Of a stretch of DNA of 64,000 nucleotides, positions 15,911 through 25,427 are shown piece by piece (position 1 is the first letter of the stretch; each line of letters begins with the position of its first letter). Source of the DNA: Zhongshania sp. GTDB taxonomy: Bacteria > Pseudomonadota > Gammaproteobacteria > Pseudomonadales > Spongiibacteraceae. Position numbers and translations under genes: made by a program. The DNA lies in assembly GCA_018066965.1 (NCBI GenBank), contig JAGPVP010000081.1, positions 40,451 to 104,450 on the forward strand, given 5' to 3'. Under the pieces are notes generated by a model. It searched no databases. It was not told the origin of the DNA and saw only the letters and a program-made list of their open reading frames with translations.

Positions 15911-18061
15911 TTAAAATCGCAGGGTTATATCTACACCGTAACTTTTAGGCTCACCAAAATAGGCGCTGCGATAGGTTCCTAAACTAATGGAATGGACTTT
16001 ATATTCTTCGCTATCAAGATTTCGGCCCCACGCCGCCACTTCTAAACTGGCATCGCCAACTGAAATTTCGGTGACAGCTAAACGGGCATTTACTATGCCG
16101 TTGTCGTCTAAGAAGAAGCCTTGTAGATCATCGTTAAAGGCAGTGCCGTAACGCTCGTCACGCCAGCTATAATCCACCGACGCCTGTAACACACCTATAC
16201 TAATCTGCGTTTCGTAATCCAAGCCCACCGTGAAGGATTGCTCTGGCGCATAGGGCATCACCGCGCGATCAGATACATCCTGCCCGAACGTAGGCTGACC
16301 TGGCCGCTGATCAATAAACTCCACAAAATCAGCATCGGTATAGCCATAAGATGCCTGCAACGTTAAGCCCTCTACCACCACCGCCATCAGATCAAACTCA
16401 AAACCGTCAATCTCCGCCTCACCAACATTAAATACATCGGTTAAGAAGATCGTGCTGTTATTGGTAATCTGCTGTAGCTGCATATCGGTGTATTCGGCAT
16501 GAAATGCGGCAGCGTTAAAACTGATCCGACGATCAAGCCAAGTCGACTTAAGACCGACCTCGTAAGACAAAATATTCTCTTCATCAAAGGGTGGCTGAAA
16601 GCCCGCTTCAGTGCTGCGCACATTAAAGCCGCCCGACTTATACGCACTGACAACCTTACCGTAGGTGCTTAGGGTATCAGTCCACGCATAATCGACCGTT
16701 AAACTGGGGTTGAAATGACTCCAGCTTTCACTGCCTGATTGTGGTCCCCCCGTAAAAGTGATGCTACTTTTATCAGCAGAGCGGTCATCTACGGTATAAC
16801 GTCCACCCAAGGTAATGTCCAAGCGATGATCCAGCGCCGTCGGTGACCACGTCAATTGGCCGTAGATTGCCTGCGCTTCGCTCTCAGAAATAATCTGCCG
16901 TTTCTCTAAGGGAAAGCCGCCGTAGGTGTCACTCTCTAATTCATTGCCGGTTTCCCTAAAATAATACAGCCCTGCCACATAATTCATATCCGAGCCATAA
17001 TCACCGACTAACTGAAGCTCTTGAGATATTTGTTCCTGATCAACGTCTCCATTCACCCGAAAACCCGGCGTGCCAGCATCGTAATCTTGCACCGTTAACT
17101 CATTAAGTTCTCGGTATGCGGTAATCGATTTTAAAACACCAGCAGATGTATCCAAGCTCACAATCAAGCTGTGGCCACTAATTTCGGTATTGCTTGGCAA
17201 CACACCACCAAACCACTGTCCGCTGCCATTACGGCTATCATTAGCGGGCACCGCCGGATTTGGGGAGGCGCCAGCTATGGGTTGATAAAAATGCTGTGGG
17301 CCGTCAATTTCCGAGAAGTCATAAGCATAATCAATCGACATTGCGTCGCTAACATCCCAACGAAGAGCAAAGCGACCAGCGGACTTATCCTCTTCACCAA
17401 AGTTTTTGCCCGGCCCCGTGTTATTAACCCAGCCGTCATGTGCAGAACGTAAATAGCTTAGCTTGGCGGCGACATTACCGATCTTACCCGATTCAATTTT
17501 AGTCAGTGACCTCCAATAGCTGCGATTGCCGCGACTGACGGTTTGACTCAAGCCCGCCTCATCCGCTGGTTTAGCGGTAATCAAGTTAATCGCGCCGCCG
17601 GTGGTGTTGCGTCCATAAAGCGTGCCTTGCGGTCCGCGCAGTACCTCTATTCGCTCAAGGTCGGCAACATCACTGGTCAGGCCAATGCTTCGGGCCATGT
17701 AAATACCGTCCAAGTAGACGCCCACTGCAGGGTCTTGAGTAGATTGGCTGTCGTTATTACCGACCCCGCGCATGAATACAATGAGTGAGCTGCGACTGAT
17801 TGGAAACGGCGTAATTTCGACGTTGGGGGCCAAGCCGCTAATATCGCCTAAATCCGTTACACCAAATCGAGCAAGCTTCTCTGCCGAAAAAGCCAAAATA
17901 GATATTGGCGTTTCCTGTAAAGATTCTTCGCGCTTCTCTGCGGTAACCAGCACCTCTTCTAAGCTAAGGCTTTTACCAGCAAGCTCCTCCGCATACGTCA
18001 TTGAGCTAGTAAATGCACCCATAATAGCCAGTGCCAATGCGGTTTTACCTAGATTGGTCAT
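15911..18061 (-). CDS. TonB-dependent outer-membrane receptor
   Basis: Importer of 716 residues. The ATG at 18061 has GGGAGA upstream and is preferred over 18079. The signal peptide ends near TYA-EE. A TonB-box-like EEVLVTAEKREESLQ is next, then the plug (VFMRGVGNND, DLERIEVLRGPQGTLYGRNTTGGAINLIT) and a 22-strand barrel ending in DITLRF. The plug and barrel type match the large group of receptors found next to sterol, aromatic and lipid catabolism genes in Spongiibacteraceae and sphingomonads, not classical catecholate receptors. No Fur box was seen in front. Substrate unknown. Confidence 0.92.
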   Translation of the reverse strand: MTNLGKTALALAIMGAFTSSMTYAEELAGKSLSLEEVLVTAEKREESLQETPISILAFSAEKLARFGVTDLGDISGLAPNVEITPFPISRSSLIVFMRGVGNNDSQSTQDPAVGVYLDGIYMARSIGLTSDVADLERIEVLRGPQGTLYGRNTTGGAINLITAKPADEAGLSQTVSRGNRSYWRSLTKIESGKIGNVAAKLSYLRSAHDGWVNNTGPGKNFGEEDKSAGRFALRWDVSDAMSIDYAYDFSEIDGPQHFYQPIAGASPNPAVPANDSRNGSGQWFGGVLPSNTEISGHSLIVSLDTSAGVLKSITAYRELNELTVQDYDAGTPGFRVNGDVDQEQISQELQLVGDYGSDMNYVAGLYYFRETGNELESDTYGGFPLEKRQIISESEAQAIYGQLTWSPTALDHRLDITLGGRYTVDDRSADKSSITFTGGPQSGSESWSHFNPSLTVDYAWTDTLSTYGKVVSAYKSGGFNVRSTEAGFQPPFDEENILSYEVGLKSTWLDRRISFNAAAFHAEYTDMQLQQITNNSTIFLTDVFNVGEAEIDGFEFDLMAVVVEGLTLQASYGYTDADFVEFIDQRPGQPTFGQDVSDRAVMPYAPEQSFTVGLDYETQISIGVLQASVDYSWRDERYGTAFNDDLQGFFLDDNGIVNARLAVTEISVGDASLEVAAWGRNLDSEEYKVHSISLGTYRSAYFGEPKSYGVDITLRF

Positions 18062-18315
18062 TTTTGTCTCCCATGTCATACTAAGGCGATTATTGTTATT
18101 TTCAGTCTGTTAAAGACCTTATATTTATAGTGTGCGCAGGCCACTGAACGGCCATAAATAGCCGGTGAATAATCGCAGTGAACAGTACATAGGGAACATC
18201 ACCCATTCGGCGTAGGTCATACTGTGGCAGGCGCAATAAAGAAATGGCATAAAACAAAAACGACATCGGGCATAGCGCCCTGCCCAATCAGCAGCACAGG
18301 ACATAACATACTCAC

Positions 18316-19329
18316 ATGAGTGACTTTGCCCCCACCGGGCTTTTACAGAATCCCCACGCGCAGTCCATCCTTGCCTCTACTGGGCTGCGACGCCTGCGTA
18401 TTTATCCTCGCGCTAGAGCCATGCTGAACGCCAGTAAATCGGTAATATTAGACTGCGGCGACGGCCACCAATTGCTTGGTGAATACAGCGCCCAAGCCAA
18501 ACGCAGTAAAGGCCTAATCACGCTCATTCACGGCTGGGAAGGCAGCTCACAGTCTAGCTATATGCTGTCTGCTGGCGGCACCCTGTTTAATGCTGGCTAC
18601 GATATTTTTCGTCTAAATTTACGTGATCACGGAGCCAGCCACCACCTTAACCGCGAGCTGTTTAATTCTGCGCGCTTAGAGGAGGTAATCGGTGCCATAC
18701 AAACCATACACCAAACCTATCCCCATGAATGGCAGTTTCTAGCGGGCTTTTCACTGGGGGGAAATTTCGCCTTGCGGATTGCCGCCAAGGCCAAAGAGGT
18801 CGGTTTAACGATTCAACAAACCGTGGGAATATGTCCCGTTGTCGATCCGGCAAAAACCATGATCGCGCTAGAAACCGGCTGGTGGGTTTACGAAAAATAC
18901 TTTGTGCGGAAGTGGCAAAAGTCACTGCAGAAAAAGATTCGCCTCTACCCCGAGCTGGGCTACAAAGACAATCTACTCAAACTTAAAACGCTGCGTGAAA
19001 TGAACAGCTATTTCATTCCCAACCACACCCAGTTTACTAAGCCAGAAGATTACTTTAACGCCTACAGCATCGCAGGGAGCGCACTAGAAACGCTGTCCTC
19101 ACCTACGCATATCATCGCAAGTCAAGATGACCCGATTATTCTTGCTGAAGATTTAGTTCGTCTAGCCAGCAACGAGCACTTACATATTGAAACCAAGCAA
19201 TACGGCGGACACTGCGGTTTTGTCAAAAACTATCAGTTAGAGAGCTGGCTAGATGAACGCCTGCTAGAGCTTATTAACTTAACGCGCTACCCCAGCGGCC
19301 ATCCAAGCAAGGTTGCGCATCAGCAATAA
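18316..19329 (+). CDS. YheT-like alpha/beta hydrolase
   Basis: 337-residue hydrolase of the YheT/ABHD family. It has LLQNPHAQSILAS at the N-terminus, typical of the family, then LIHGWEGSSQSSY (oxyanion HG), LNLRDHGASHHLN, the nucleophile elbow GFSLGGNF, Asp in SQDDPII and catalytic His in YGGHCGFV. It is a predicted carboxylesterase or acyl-lipid hydrolase acting in the cytoplasm or at the inner membrane. A 254-bp gap holding no convincing gene precedes it and it is divergent from the TonB receptor. Confidence 0.87.
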   Translation: MSDFAPTGLLQNPHAQSILASTGLRRLRIYPRARAMLNASKSVILDCGDGHQLLGEYSAQAKRSKGLITLIHGWEGSSQSSYMLSAGGTLFNAGYDIFRLNLRDHGASHHLNRELFNSARLEEVIGAIQTIHQTYPHEWQFLAGFSLGGNFALRIAAKAKEVGLTIQQTVGICPVVDPAKTMIALETGWWVYEKYFVRKWQKSLQKKIRLYPELGYKDNLLKLKTLREMNSYFIPNHTQFTKPEDYFNAYSIAGSALETLSSPTHIIASQDDPIILAEDLVRLASNEHLHIETKQYGGHCGFVKNYQLESWLDERLLELINLTRYPSGHPSKVAHQQ

Positions 19330-19335
19330 GGTTTA

Positions 19336-19354
19336 GGCGGCGGTTAACGCCGCC
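19336..19354. terminator. Possible terminator hairpin between converging genes
   Basis: GGCGGCG/CGCCGCC, 7 bp with a 5-base loop, lies between the stops at 19329 and 19361. There is no T-run on either side, so it is a weak or factor-dependent candidate. Confidence 0.45.
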
Positions 19355-19360
19355 CTGCTA

Positions 19361-20233
19361 TTAATCCGCATTTCGCGCTGCAATTTGCTGGGCTATTGCC
19401 AATACTCTAACCGCCTCTTCCACGTGCAAGGCCTCGACCAAACGCCCATCAACCAACACCACGCCTTTGCCTTCGGCTTCCGCTGCCTGCCAGGCCAACT
19501 GAATCTTCTCAGCGCGAGCCAAGGTTTCCGCTGATGGTGAGAAGACCTGATTGGTGACTGCGATTTGCTTTGGGTGAATAAGGGTCTTACCGTCAAAGCC
19601 CAGCTCAACACCTTGTTCACAAGCCTTTAGCAGTCCCTGTTCATCGTCTAAATCTAAATGCACGCCATCGAATACATCAATACCATGAGCGCGCGCCGCC
19701 AGCACGCAAAGGCCCAGCGAGGTTAGCATGCCTAAGCGTTGCGGCGTGTGGGGGACCCGCAGGTCTTTCGCTAAATCTGAGGTACCCAAGACAATGCCGT
19801 CCATTCGCGGATGCGCACCGGCAATATCACTTACCGCTAATATGCCACGCGGCGTTTCCGCCATTGCCCATAATTTCAAACTCGGAGCAGCGCCAGCCTG
19901 TTGCAGTACTTGCACCACCGCGTGAATCTCTGCGGCGGACTCCACCTTAGGCAAGCACAACGCAGAAATCGGCGCATTGGCAAACGCTTCAATATCTTTA
20001 CGCCCCCATTCAGTGTCAAAGCCATTGACTCGCACTACCAATTCCCGGCGGCCGTAGCCACCCTCTGCCACCGCAGCCAGCACCTGTTCGCGGGCTTGGG
20101 ATTTTTGTGCCGGCGCGACCGCATCTTCCAAATCAAGAATAAGTACATCGGCATCAAGACTGCGCGCTTTTTCTAAGGCTCGGGCATTAGAGCCCGGCAT
20201 ATAAAGCACGGAACGGCGAGGATTTGCGGCCAT
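19361..20233 (-). CDS. HpcH/HpaI aldolase-family CoA ester lyase (CitE-like)
   Basis: TIM-barrel lyase of 290 residues. The ATG at 20233 has TTGGAG upstream and gives MAANPRRSVLYMPGSN; the ORF extends to 20248. CitE-type motifs: RSVLYMPGSNARALEKA, DVLILDLEDAVAP (metal-binding Glu/Asp), LVVRVNGFDTEWGRKDI, LCLPKVESAAEI, MAETPRGI, GTSDLAKDL and FDGKTLIHPKQI. Members cleave citryl-, malyl- or citramalyl-CoA, so it may serve itaconate, glyoxylate or methylaspartate routes. It stands alone, so the substrate is open. Confidence 0.87.
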   Translation of the reverse strand: MAANPRRSVLYMPGSNARALEKARSLDADVLILDLEDAVAPAQKSQAREQVLAAVAEGGYGRRELVVRVNGFDTEWGRKDIEAFANAPISALCLPKVESAAEIHAVVQVLQQAGAAPSLKLWAMAETPRGILAVSDIAGAHPRMDGIVLGTSDLAKDLRVPHTPQRLGMLTSLGLCVLAARAHGIDVFDGVHLDLDDEQGLLKACEQGVELGFDGKTLIHPKQIAVTNQVFSPSAETLARAEKIQLAWQAAEAEGKGVVLVDGRLVEALHVEEAVRVLAIAQQIAARNAD

Positions 20234-20331
20234 GTAGAACATCTCCAAGGCAAAAACGAAAGTCTATCACAGTGAGTAGCCATGCAGAGTATTAGCCTAA
20301 ATCGTCTAATGGGGCGTCTCCCTGCATATCA

Positions 20332-20365
20332 ATAATTGCGAATCATTATCAATTACGGGTAGAAT
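20332..20365 (+). promoter_or_regulatory. Fur-box-like operator with sigma-70 promoter
   Basis: Bases 20332-20350 match 13 of 19 positions of the E. coli Fur consensus, with a perfect right half (AATCATTATC). TTGCGA (20336-20341) and TAGAAT (20360-20365), 18 bp apart, give a promoter that the site overlaps. It lies 66 bp before the imelysin start and fits iron repression of the following operon. Confidence 0.65.
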
Positions 20366-20415
20366 ACCGGCCCCGGCTTTATGCCCGCAATGCTACCGAT
20401 CTGCGGAGATTATCC

Positions 20416-21675
20416 ATGTCAGTTCTGTTACGCCAGTTCCTACTCATTATAGGTATATCCACCCTTGCATCGAATGTCCTTGCTGCTCTACCAAGCAGCA
20501 GCGACAAGCACGCAGTTGCGGTTCATTACACCGACATGGCCTATGCGATATACAGCGACGCTGAAAAAAGCGGCATTGCCTTGCAAGCCAGCGTTAATAC
20601 ATTTTTAAAAGCGCCCGACCAAAAAAGTCTTATCGCCGCACAAAATGCCTGGAAAACCGCACGCAAAGCCTACCAACAAAGCGAAATTTTCCGATTTGGT
20701 AATCCAGTGGTAGACGACTGGGAGGGACAATTAAATAACTGGCCGCTAGACGAAGGCTTAATTGACTATGTGGCCGACGATTATTTTTATGCGCTTGGCA
20801 ATATCGGCGCGGACCTTAATATTATCGCCAACCCCAGCCTAAACCTGGGTAGCGATGTGGTCGACGCCAGTACAATTAACGCCGAACTACTCCGCAGTTT
20901 GCACGAGCTAGGCGGCTCTGCCGCCAACGTGACCACCGGTTATCACGCTATTGAATTCTTATTGTGGGGCCAAGATCTAAACGGCCACAAACTCGGCGCA
21001 GGCGAACGCCCTTACTCCGACTATTTGCGCGGCGACAAATGCACACACGGCAATTGCGACCGGCGTGCCGATTATCTTCGCGCAGTAACCGCAGTTTTAG
21101 TGGAAGACCTACAATACATGAGCAAGCAGTGGGCGCCCAAACTAAAAGACAACTATCGCGCCGAACTACTTGGCATGAACGACGATATTATTTTGGCGCG
21201 GATGTTTTACGGTATAGGTTCTTTGTCACTTGGTGAGCTCGGCGGTGAACGCATTAAAGTATCGCTGGAAGCAAATTCAACTGAAGATGAACACGACTGC
21301 TTTAGTGACAATACCCATTGGTCGCACTACTACGACGGCCTCGGCATCCAAAATCTGTACTTAGGTACATATCAGCGTCTTGATGGCAGCGTGTTATCAG
21401 GTCCATCGCTAAGTAGCTTGGTGGCTAAAGCCAATGCAAAAACCGACCAGCAAACTCGCCAATCGCTAGACAACACCATGAACGCGCTCACGGTATTAAC
21501 AAACGCGGCCGAAGCCAAAGACAAGCCGATGAAGTTCGACATGATGATCGCTGAAGGCAATAAACGTGGTGAGGAAATTCTCAGCAATATTCTCAGTGCC
21601 TTGGTTGATCAAACCCGTAGCATTGAGCAATCTGCCAGCGTCATCAATATTGACCCCACAGCCACAGGGCTTTAA
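20416..21675 (+). CDS. Imelysin-family iron-regulated protein (IrpA-like)
   Basis: Exported iron-uptake protein of 419 residues. The signal peptide ends VLA-AL (residues 1-23). The imelysin helical repeat holds the GxHxxE motif as GYHAIEFLLWGQD (about residue 175) and the SLGELGGERIKVSLE segment, with C-rich SDYLRGDKCTHGNCDRR between. Known relatives bind or help take up iron at the periplasm or surface. First gene of a five-gene group behind the Fur-like site, 3 bp before the di-heme gene. Confidence 0.88.
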   Translation: MSVLLRQFLLIIGISTLASNVLAALPSSSDKHAVAVHYTDMAYAIYSDAEKSGIALQASVNTFLKAPDQKSLIAAQNAWKTARKAYQQSEIFRFGNPVVDDWEGQLNNWPLDEGLIDYVADDYFYALGNIGADLNIIANPSLNLGSDVVDASTINAELLRSLHELGGSAANVTTGYHAIEFLLWGQDLNGHKLGAGERPYSDYLRGDKCTHGNCDRRADYLRAVTAVLVEDLQYMSKQWAPKLKDNYRAELLGMNDDIILARMFYGIGSLSLGELGGERIKVSLEANSTEDEHDCFSDNTHWSHYYDGLGIQNLYLGTYQRLDGSVLSGPSLSSLVAKANAKTDQQTRQSLDNTMNALTVLTNAAEAKDKPMKFDMMIAEGNKRGEEILSNILSALVDQTRSIEQSASVINIDPTATGL

Positions 21676-21678
21676 ATC

Positions 21679-23097
21679 TTGTCTGCAACACGCGCTAGCG
21701 GCCGCTGCGTTACGCTAAAATCGCTGCGCGTGTTGACCACGCTGCTCATTATTACTGTGCCCTGCATCAGCGCCTGTACGTACAAGCCACGCAGTGCCAC
21801 GCCACCGCAACAGATCAACACACCCTTGCTGAGTAATCAATCGGGAGGAAGCTTTACCATTTCAAACCGAGGTCAACAAAGCTTACAACGCCCGCAACCA
21901 AACCTTTCGGCTGAGCAGCAACTTGAATGGGCGGTGGGTAAAAGTTTCGCCACCCAAGCTTGGGTGAGCGCACCGGCAACCACCACTGCGAGGGATGGCT
22001 TAGGCCCTTTGTTTAACGCCAATAGCTGCACAGGCTGCCATGTGCGCAACGGCCAAGGCCAGTTGCCAGAACATGGCCCCGGTTTAATTTTGCGACTGGA
22101 AAATGCGTCCTCAAGTTACGGAGAGCAACTCCAAGACATGGCCATACCGGGCGTCCAGCCAGAAGGTCGTATTCGCTGGCAGACCGGCAGCACGCATACC
22201 GCTATCGCGGGCGGCGAGCCCGTACAATTACACCAACGCGATTATCATATTGATAGCGCACCCCAGCTCGCAACGTCCGCCAGACTCGCTCCCGCATTAA
22301 TCGGCATGGGCTTAATCGACAATATTAACGATGCCGACATTATTGCTAACAGCGATCCCGACGACCGTAATGGCGATGGTATTTCTGGCCGAGTTAATCT
22401 GCGTGAAAACCATAACGGCACGCCCCCGCGCCTAGGTCGATTCGGTTGGAAGGCGAGCCAAACCGATTTACACGAGCAGATTGCCCTCGCCTTTTTTCAA
22501 GATATGGGCATCACCTCGTCCTTGCACCCGCCACGGCAGTGCATCGATACAGGCTGTAAAACAAGCCCCATAACAAGTTCAGAATTAGAAATCAGCGATA
22601 AATTGCTGGGTGCCGTCGTCGACTACATTGCCAATTTAGCGGTACCCGCAGCGGCCCACGACGAACTAAGCCAACAAGGCGAAGCCATCTTTGCTCGACT
22701 CGGCTGTTCGGCTTGCCACACCCCCGCCTTCACTATTCGCTTACCAAGCAATAATTTTAGCAGCGATGAAGCACAAAAATACCTTAATACCGAGATCGCT
22801 GCGGAAACCATTTACCCCTATAGCGATCTACTGCTGCACGATATGGGAGACGGCCTTGCAGACCTACAGCCCAGCGATAATACCCCCGCCAATGAATGGC
22901 GCACTGCACCACTCTGGGGGCTTGGCATTCGCACAAAAAATTCCCACAATACCCGCCTACTCCACGATGGTCGGGCAGGCTCAATTACCGAAGCCATTCT
23001 CTGGCACGGTGGCGAAGCCGACGCCAGCAAAACGAGTTTCAGTTTACTTTCACACCCAGAGCACACCGCGCTCTTACATTTTTTAAAGGCACTTTAA
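21679..23097 (+). CDS. Di-heme oxidoreductase (DHOR family, formerly thiol oxidoreductase)
   Basis: Periplasmic c-type cytochrome. Two CxxCH sites: SCTGCHVRNGQG (about residue 117) and GCSACHTPAF (about 345). The conserved core includes GPLFNANSCTGC, RDYHIDSAPQLA-like segments, DPDDRNGDGISGRVN, GRFGWKA, PLWGLGI and LLHDGRA with ILWHGGEA, all family hallmarks. The start is uncertain: TTG at 21679 follows the imelysin stop, but an internal GTG gives a lipoprotein-like N-terminus ending SAC. In imelysin operons this protein probably carries out electron transfer tied to iron reduction or release. Confidence 0.87.
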   Translation: MSATRASGRCVTLKSLRVLTTLLIITVPCISACTYKPRSATPPQQINTPLLSNQSGGSFTISNRGQQSLQRPQPNLSAEQQLEWAVGKSFATQAWVSAPATTTARDGLGPLFNANSCTGCHVRNGQGQLPEHGPGLILRLENASSSYGEQLQDMAIPGVQPEGRIRWQTGSTHTAIAGGEPVQLHQRDYHIDSAPQLATSARLAPALIGMGLIDNINDADIIANSDPDDRNGDGISGRVNLRENHNGTPPRLGRFGWKASQTDLHEQIALAFFQDMGITSSLHPPRQCIDTGCKTSPITSSELEISDKLLGAVVDYIANLAVPAAAHDELSQQGEAIFARLGCSACHTPAFTIRLPSNNFSSDEAQKYLNTEIAAETIYPYSDLLLHDMGDGLADLQPSDNTPANEWRTAPLWGLGIRTKNSHNTRLLHDGRAGSITEAILWHGGEADASKTSFSLLSHPEHTALLHFLKAL

Positions 23098-24251
23098 TGA
23101 TTTTAGCAGCCATGAAATCCTTGCTATCCACACCCTATTGCCGCGCATTTATTATCGGCAGCGGGTTTGTCACACTCGCCGCCTGCAGCCCGCCGCCGAG
23201 TACTAAAGTGTTAATAGACACCGGCACCCACAGCATTGTGAGTAGCTACCTAGCCTTTAATAGCGCCAGTCAAACCCTCGCCGACAGCGCAGTAAGTTAC
23301 TGCAATACGCCGGGTGACCGCGCTCAATTCGAGGCTATTCGCACTCACTGGAAAGACGCCGCCACGCAATGGGCAACAGTACAAAACATTCAGTTTGGGC
23401 CATTAATGGTCGACAATCAGGCATGGAAAATTCAATTCTGGCCAGACAAAAAGAACCTGATTGCGCGCAAAGTTGAAACTTTATTAAAAGGCGAAGATGC
23501 CATCACGCCACAGCGCGTAGACGACTCAAGTGTGGTTGTACAAGGCTTATCATCCCTTGAGTATCTATTGTTTGACAGCAAAGCCGGTACTCAACAACGC
23601 TATAGCGGCGACGGCGGCCAACGCCGCTGTGAACTGCTGATTGCGGTCAGCGGTCATTTGCAAAATGTCGCCAATGGCTTGTACGAAAATTGGCGCGCAG
23701 ACGGCGGTAATTATCTCGCCACATTTAGTAAAACCGGCGGAAAAAACCCAGAGTTCCCCGACGACAATGTCGCTATTTCTTATCTTTTAGACACCTTGGT
23801 ATCAGGTGTTGAATTAGTAAAACGCGACAAATTTGAGCGCCCACTTGGTATTAGCAGCACTAACGCTGACGCCCAAACCGGTGCACCGCAAACCCAAGTC
23901 TATCAACTGGAATGGTGGCGCAGTCAGTATTCCAAAGAAGCCATTATCACTAATTTAAACGCCCTTAAAAATATCTTTAACGCCAGCGAAGCCTATGGCA
24001 TTGATGATTATTTGCGCGAAACCAAGCAACAAGGCGAGCTAAGCGACAACATCAACAACGGCTTTAAACGTAGCATTGATGCCGCAACCGCCATAGATGG
24101 CAGTTTATTCAGCATCGCGAATAAGCCAGAGAGCCGGCAGGTGCTTCTCGATTTTCATAGCGAGCTCAGTAAATTACTTGCCCTGTTAAGGAATGACTTG
24201 CCGACAGCCCTAGGAGTAAGCCTAGGTTTTAATTCCAAGGATGGCGACTAA
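23097..24251 (+). CDS. Second imelysin-family lipoprotein
   Basis: 384 residues. The open frame reaches 22896 but that part is a shadow of the di-heme gene; the ATG at 23097 overlaps its stop as TAATG, with AAAGG upstream. The N-terminal signal ends LAAC-S, a lipobox, so it is a lipoprotein. The imelysin fold is seen in DAATQWATVQNIQFGPL, LEYLLFD, YNGL-like helices and VSGVELVKRDKFERPLG. In place of the GxHxxE motif it has GLSSLEYLLF, so the His is missing. Pairing of a GxHxxE imelysin with such a divergent copy is usual in these operons. Confidence 0.83.
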   Translation: MILAAMKSLLSTPYCRAFIIGSGFVTLAACSPPPSTKVLIDTGTHSIVSSYLAFNSASQTLADSAVSYCNTPGDRAQFEAIRTHWKDAATQWATVQNIQFGPLMVDNQAWKIQFWPDKKNLIARKVETLLKGEDAITPQRVDDSSVVVQGLSSLEYLLFDSKAGTQQRYSGDGGQRRCELLIAVSGHLQNVANGLYENWRADGGNYLATFSKTGGKNPEFPDDNVAISYLLDTLVSGVELVKRDKFERPLGISSTNADAQTGAPQTQVYQLEWWRSQYSKEAIITNLNALKNIFNASEAYGIDDYLRETKQQGELSDNINNGFKRSIDAATAIDGSLFSIANKPESRQVLLDFHSELSKLLALLRNDLPTALGVSLGFNSKDGD

Positions 24252-24280
24252 GCAAACGCAACACTAACCGTGGTATTGGT

Positions 24281-25396
24281 ATGCAACGACGTCAGTTTTT
24301 ATTCGGCAGCGGCGCACTTCTTTGTGCACCACTGGCACTAACAGCAGCACCTAACTCACGAGCCGCTGAGTTACAAAGCCAAGACTTTAGTCCCTTACTC
24401 AGCGCCGCCACCGATGACAGCGGCAATCGTATTGGCGTCTGGCAAAAAGACGGCTGGCAGTATTCCCAAGCAATCTCTCATCGGGGGCACGACAGCGTTT
24501 ACCATCGGCAGCGCAAGGAGCTGCTGTTTTTCTCACGACGCCCCGGTCGCGAACTATACGTACTGGGCGCCGACTCTGGCACACTGCTGCACAATATAAG
24601 CAGCGAAGACGGCTATCACTACTATGGGCACGGCTGCCTCAGTTACGATGGCCGCTATCTCTACACCACCGAAAACAATATCGCTAAGGACGGCGCCGGT
24701 GCCATCGGCATATACGACTGCGAAAATGACTACCGCTGTCTTGGCCACATGGACTGCGAGGGCATTGGCCCCCACGACCTCGCCCTGATGCCCGACGGCA
24801 ACACCTTGGTCATTGCGATTGGCGGAATTAAAACCCTGCCGTCCAGTGGGCGTACAACCCTAAACGCTGACACCTTGGCGCCGGGGCTGCACTATATTGA
24901 TTTGCCCACTCAGCGCGTCGTAGAAAAAGTTGCCGCCCCACACTACCAGCTCAGTCTGCGTCATCTAGATGTCAGCCCAGACGGCAGTGTGCTAGTAGGC
25001 GCCCAGTTTCAAGGTCATTTACCCTCAGACCAAGCGCTGGTCTACTTCCACCGCCGTGGCGAAACACTAACGGCAATGAATACTGAGGAATTACCGCTGC
25101 ATTTCAAGCGTGACTATATCGCCAGTGTGTGTATTGACGATCACGGCAAATGGGCCGTTACCAGCTGTCCGCGTGATAATTTGGTGTGTTTGTGGGATAT
25201 GCAAACACAATCATTATCCCAAGTATGGATGCTCCGCGATTGCGCCGGCGCAGTGTACGACGCCGCCTACCAACAATTTATATTAAGTAACGGCGACGGC
25301 CAATTACTCGGTCTAATACCCGGCAAAAGCAAGCTCAAGCAACTGGCTTATAGCGCGGGCACTCACTGGGACAATCATCTGACCCTGCGCGTCTAA
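24281..25396 (+). CDS. DUF1513 beta-propeller protein, Tat-exported
   Basis: 371 residues. A twin-arginine-like signal (RRQFLFGSGALL, ending TAA-PN) leads a predicted seven-bladed propeller of DUF1513: the RGHDSVYHR segment, ELLFFSRRPGRELYVLG, EDGYHYYGHGCLSYDGRYLYTTEN, IGIYDC, GIGPHDLALMPDG, RHLDVSPDGSVLVGAQFQG. Always found with imelysin/DHOR genes in proteobacteria, its role is unproven but likely part of the periplasmic iron system. It starts 29 bp after the second imelysin gene. Confidence 0.85.
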   Translation: MQRRQFLFGSGALLCAPLALTAAPNSRAAELQSQDFSPLLSAATDDSGNRIGVWQKDGWQYSQAISHRGHDSVYHRQRKELLFFSRRPGRELYVLGADSGTLLHNISSEDGYHYYGHGCLSYDGRYLYTTENNIAKDGAGAIGIYDCENDYRCLGHMDCEGIGPHDLALMPDGNTLVIAIGGIKTLPSSGRTTLNADTLAPGLHYIDLPTQRVVEKVAAPHYQLSLRHLDVSPDGSVLVGAQFQGHLPSDQALVYFHRRGETLTAMNTEELPLHFKRDYIASVCIDDHGKWAVTSCPRDNLVCLWDMQTQSLSQVWMLRDCAGAVYDAAYQQFILSNGDGQLLGLIPGKSKLKQLAYSAGTHWDNHLTLRV

Positions 25397-25427
25397 ACTC
25401 AACACTAGCCGCGCAATAGGAGAATAC

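Noticed and set aside
18102..18287. 61-residue ORF between TonB receptor and hydrolase
   Set aside because: No ribosome site and no coding pattern; it lies in the divergent promoter region.
22896..23096. Upstream extension of the second imelysin
   Set aside because: This stretch is the out-of-frame reading of the di-heme gene; the ATG at 23097 has a ribosome site and lipoprotein signal.
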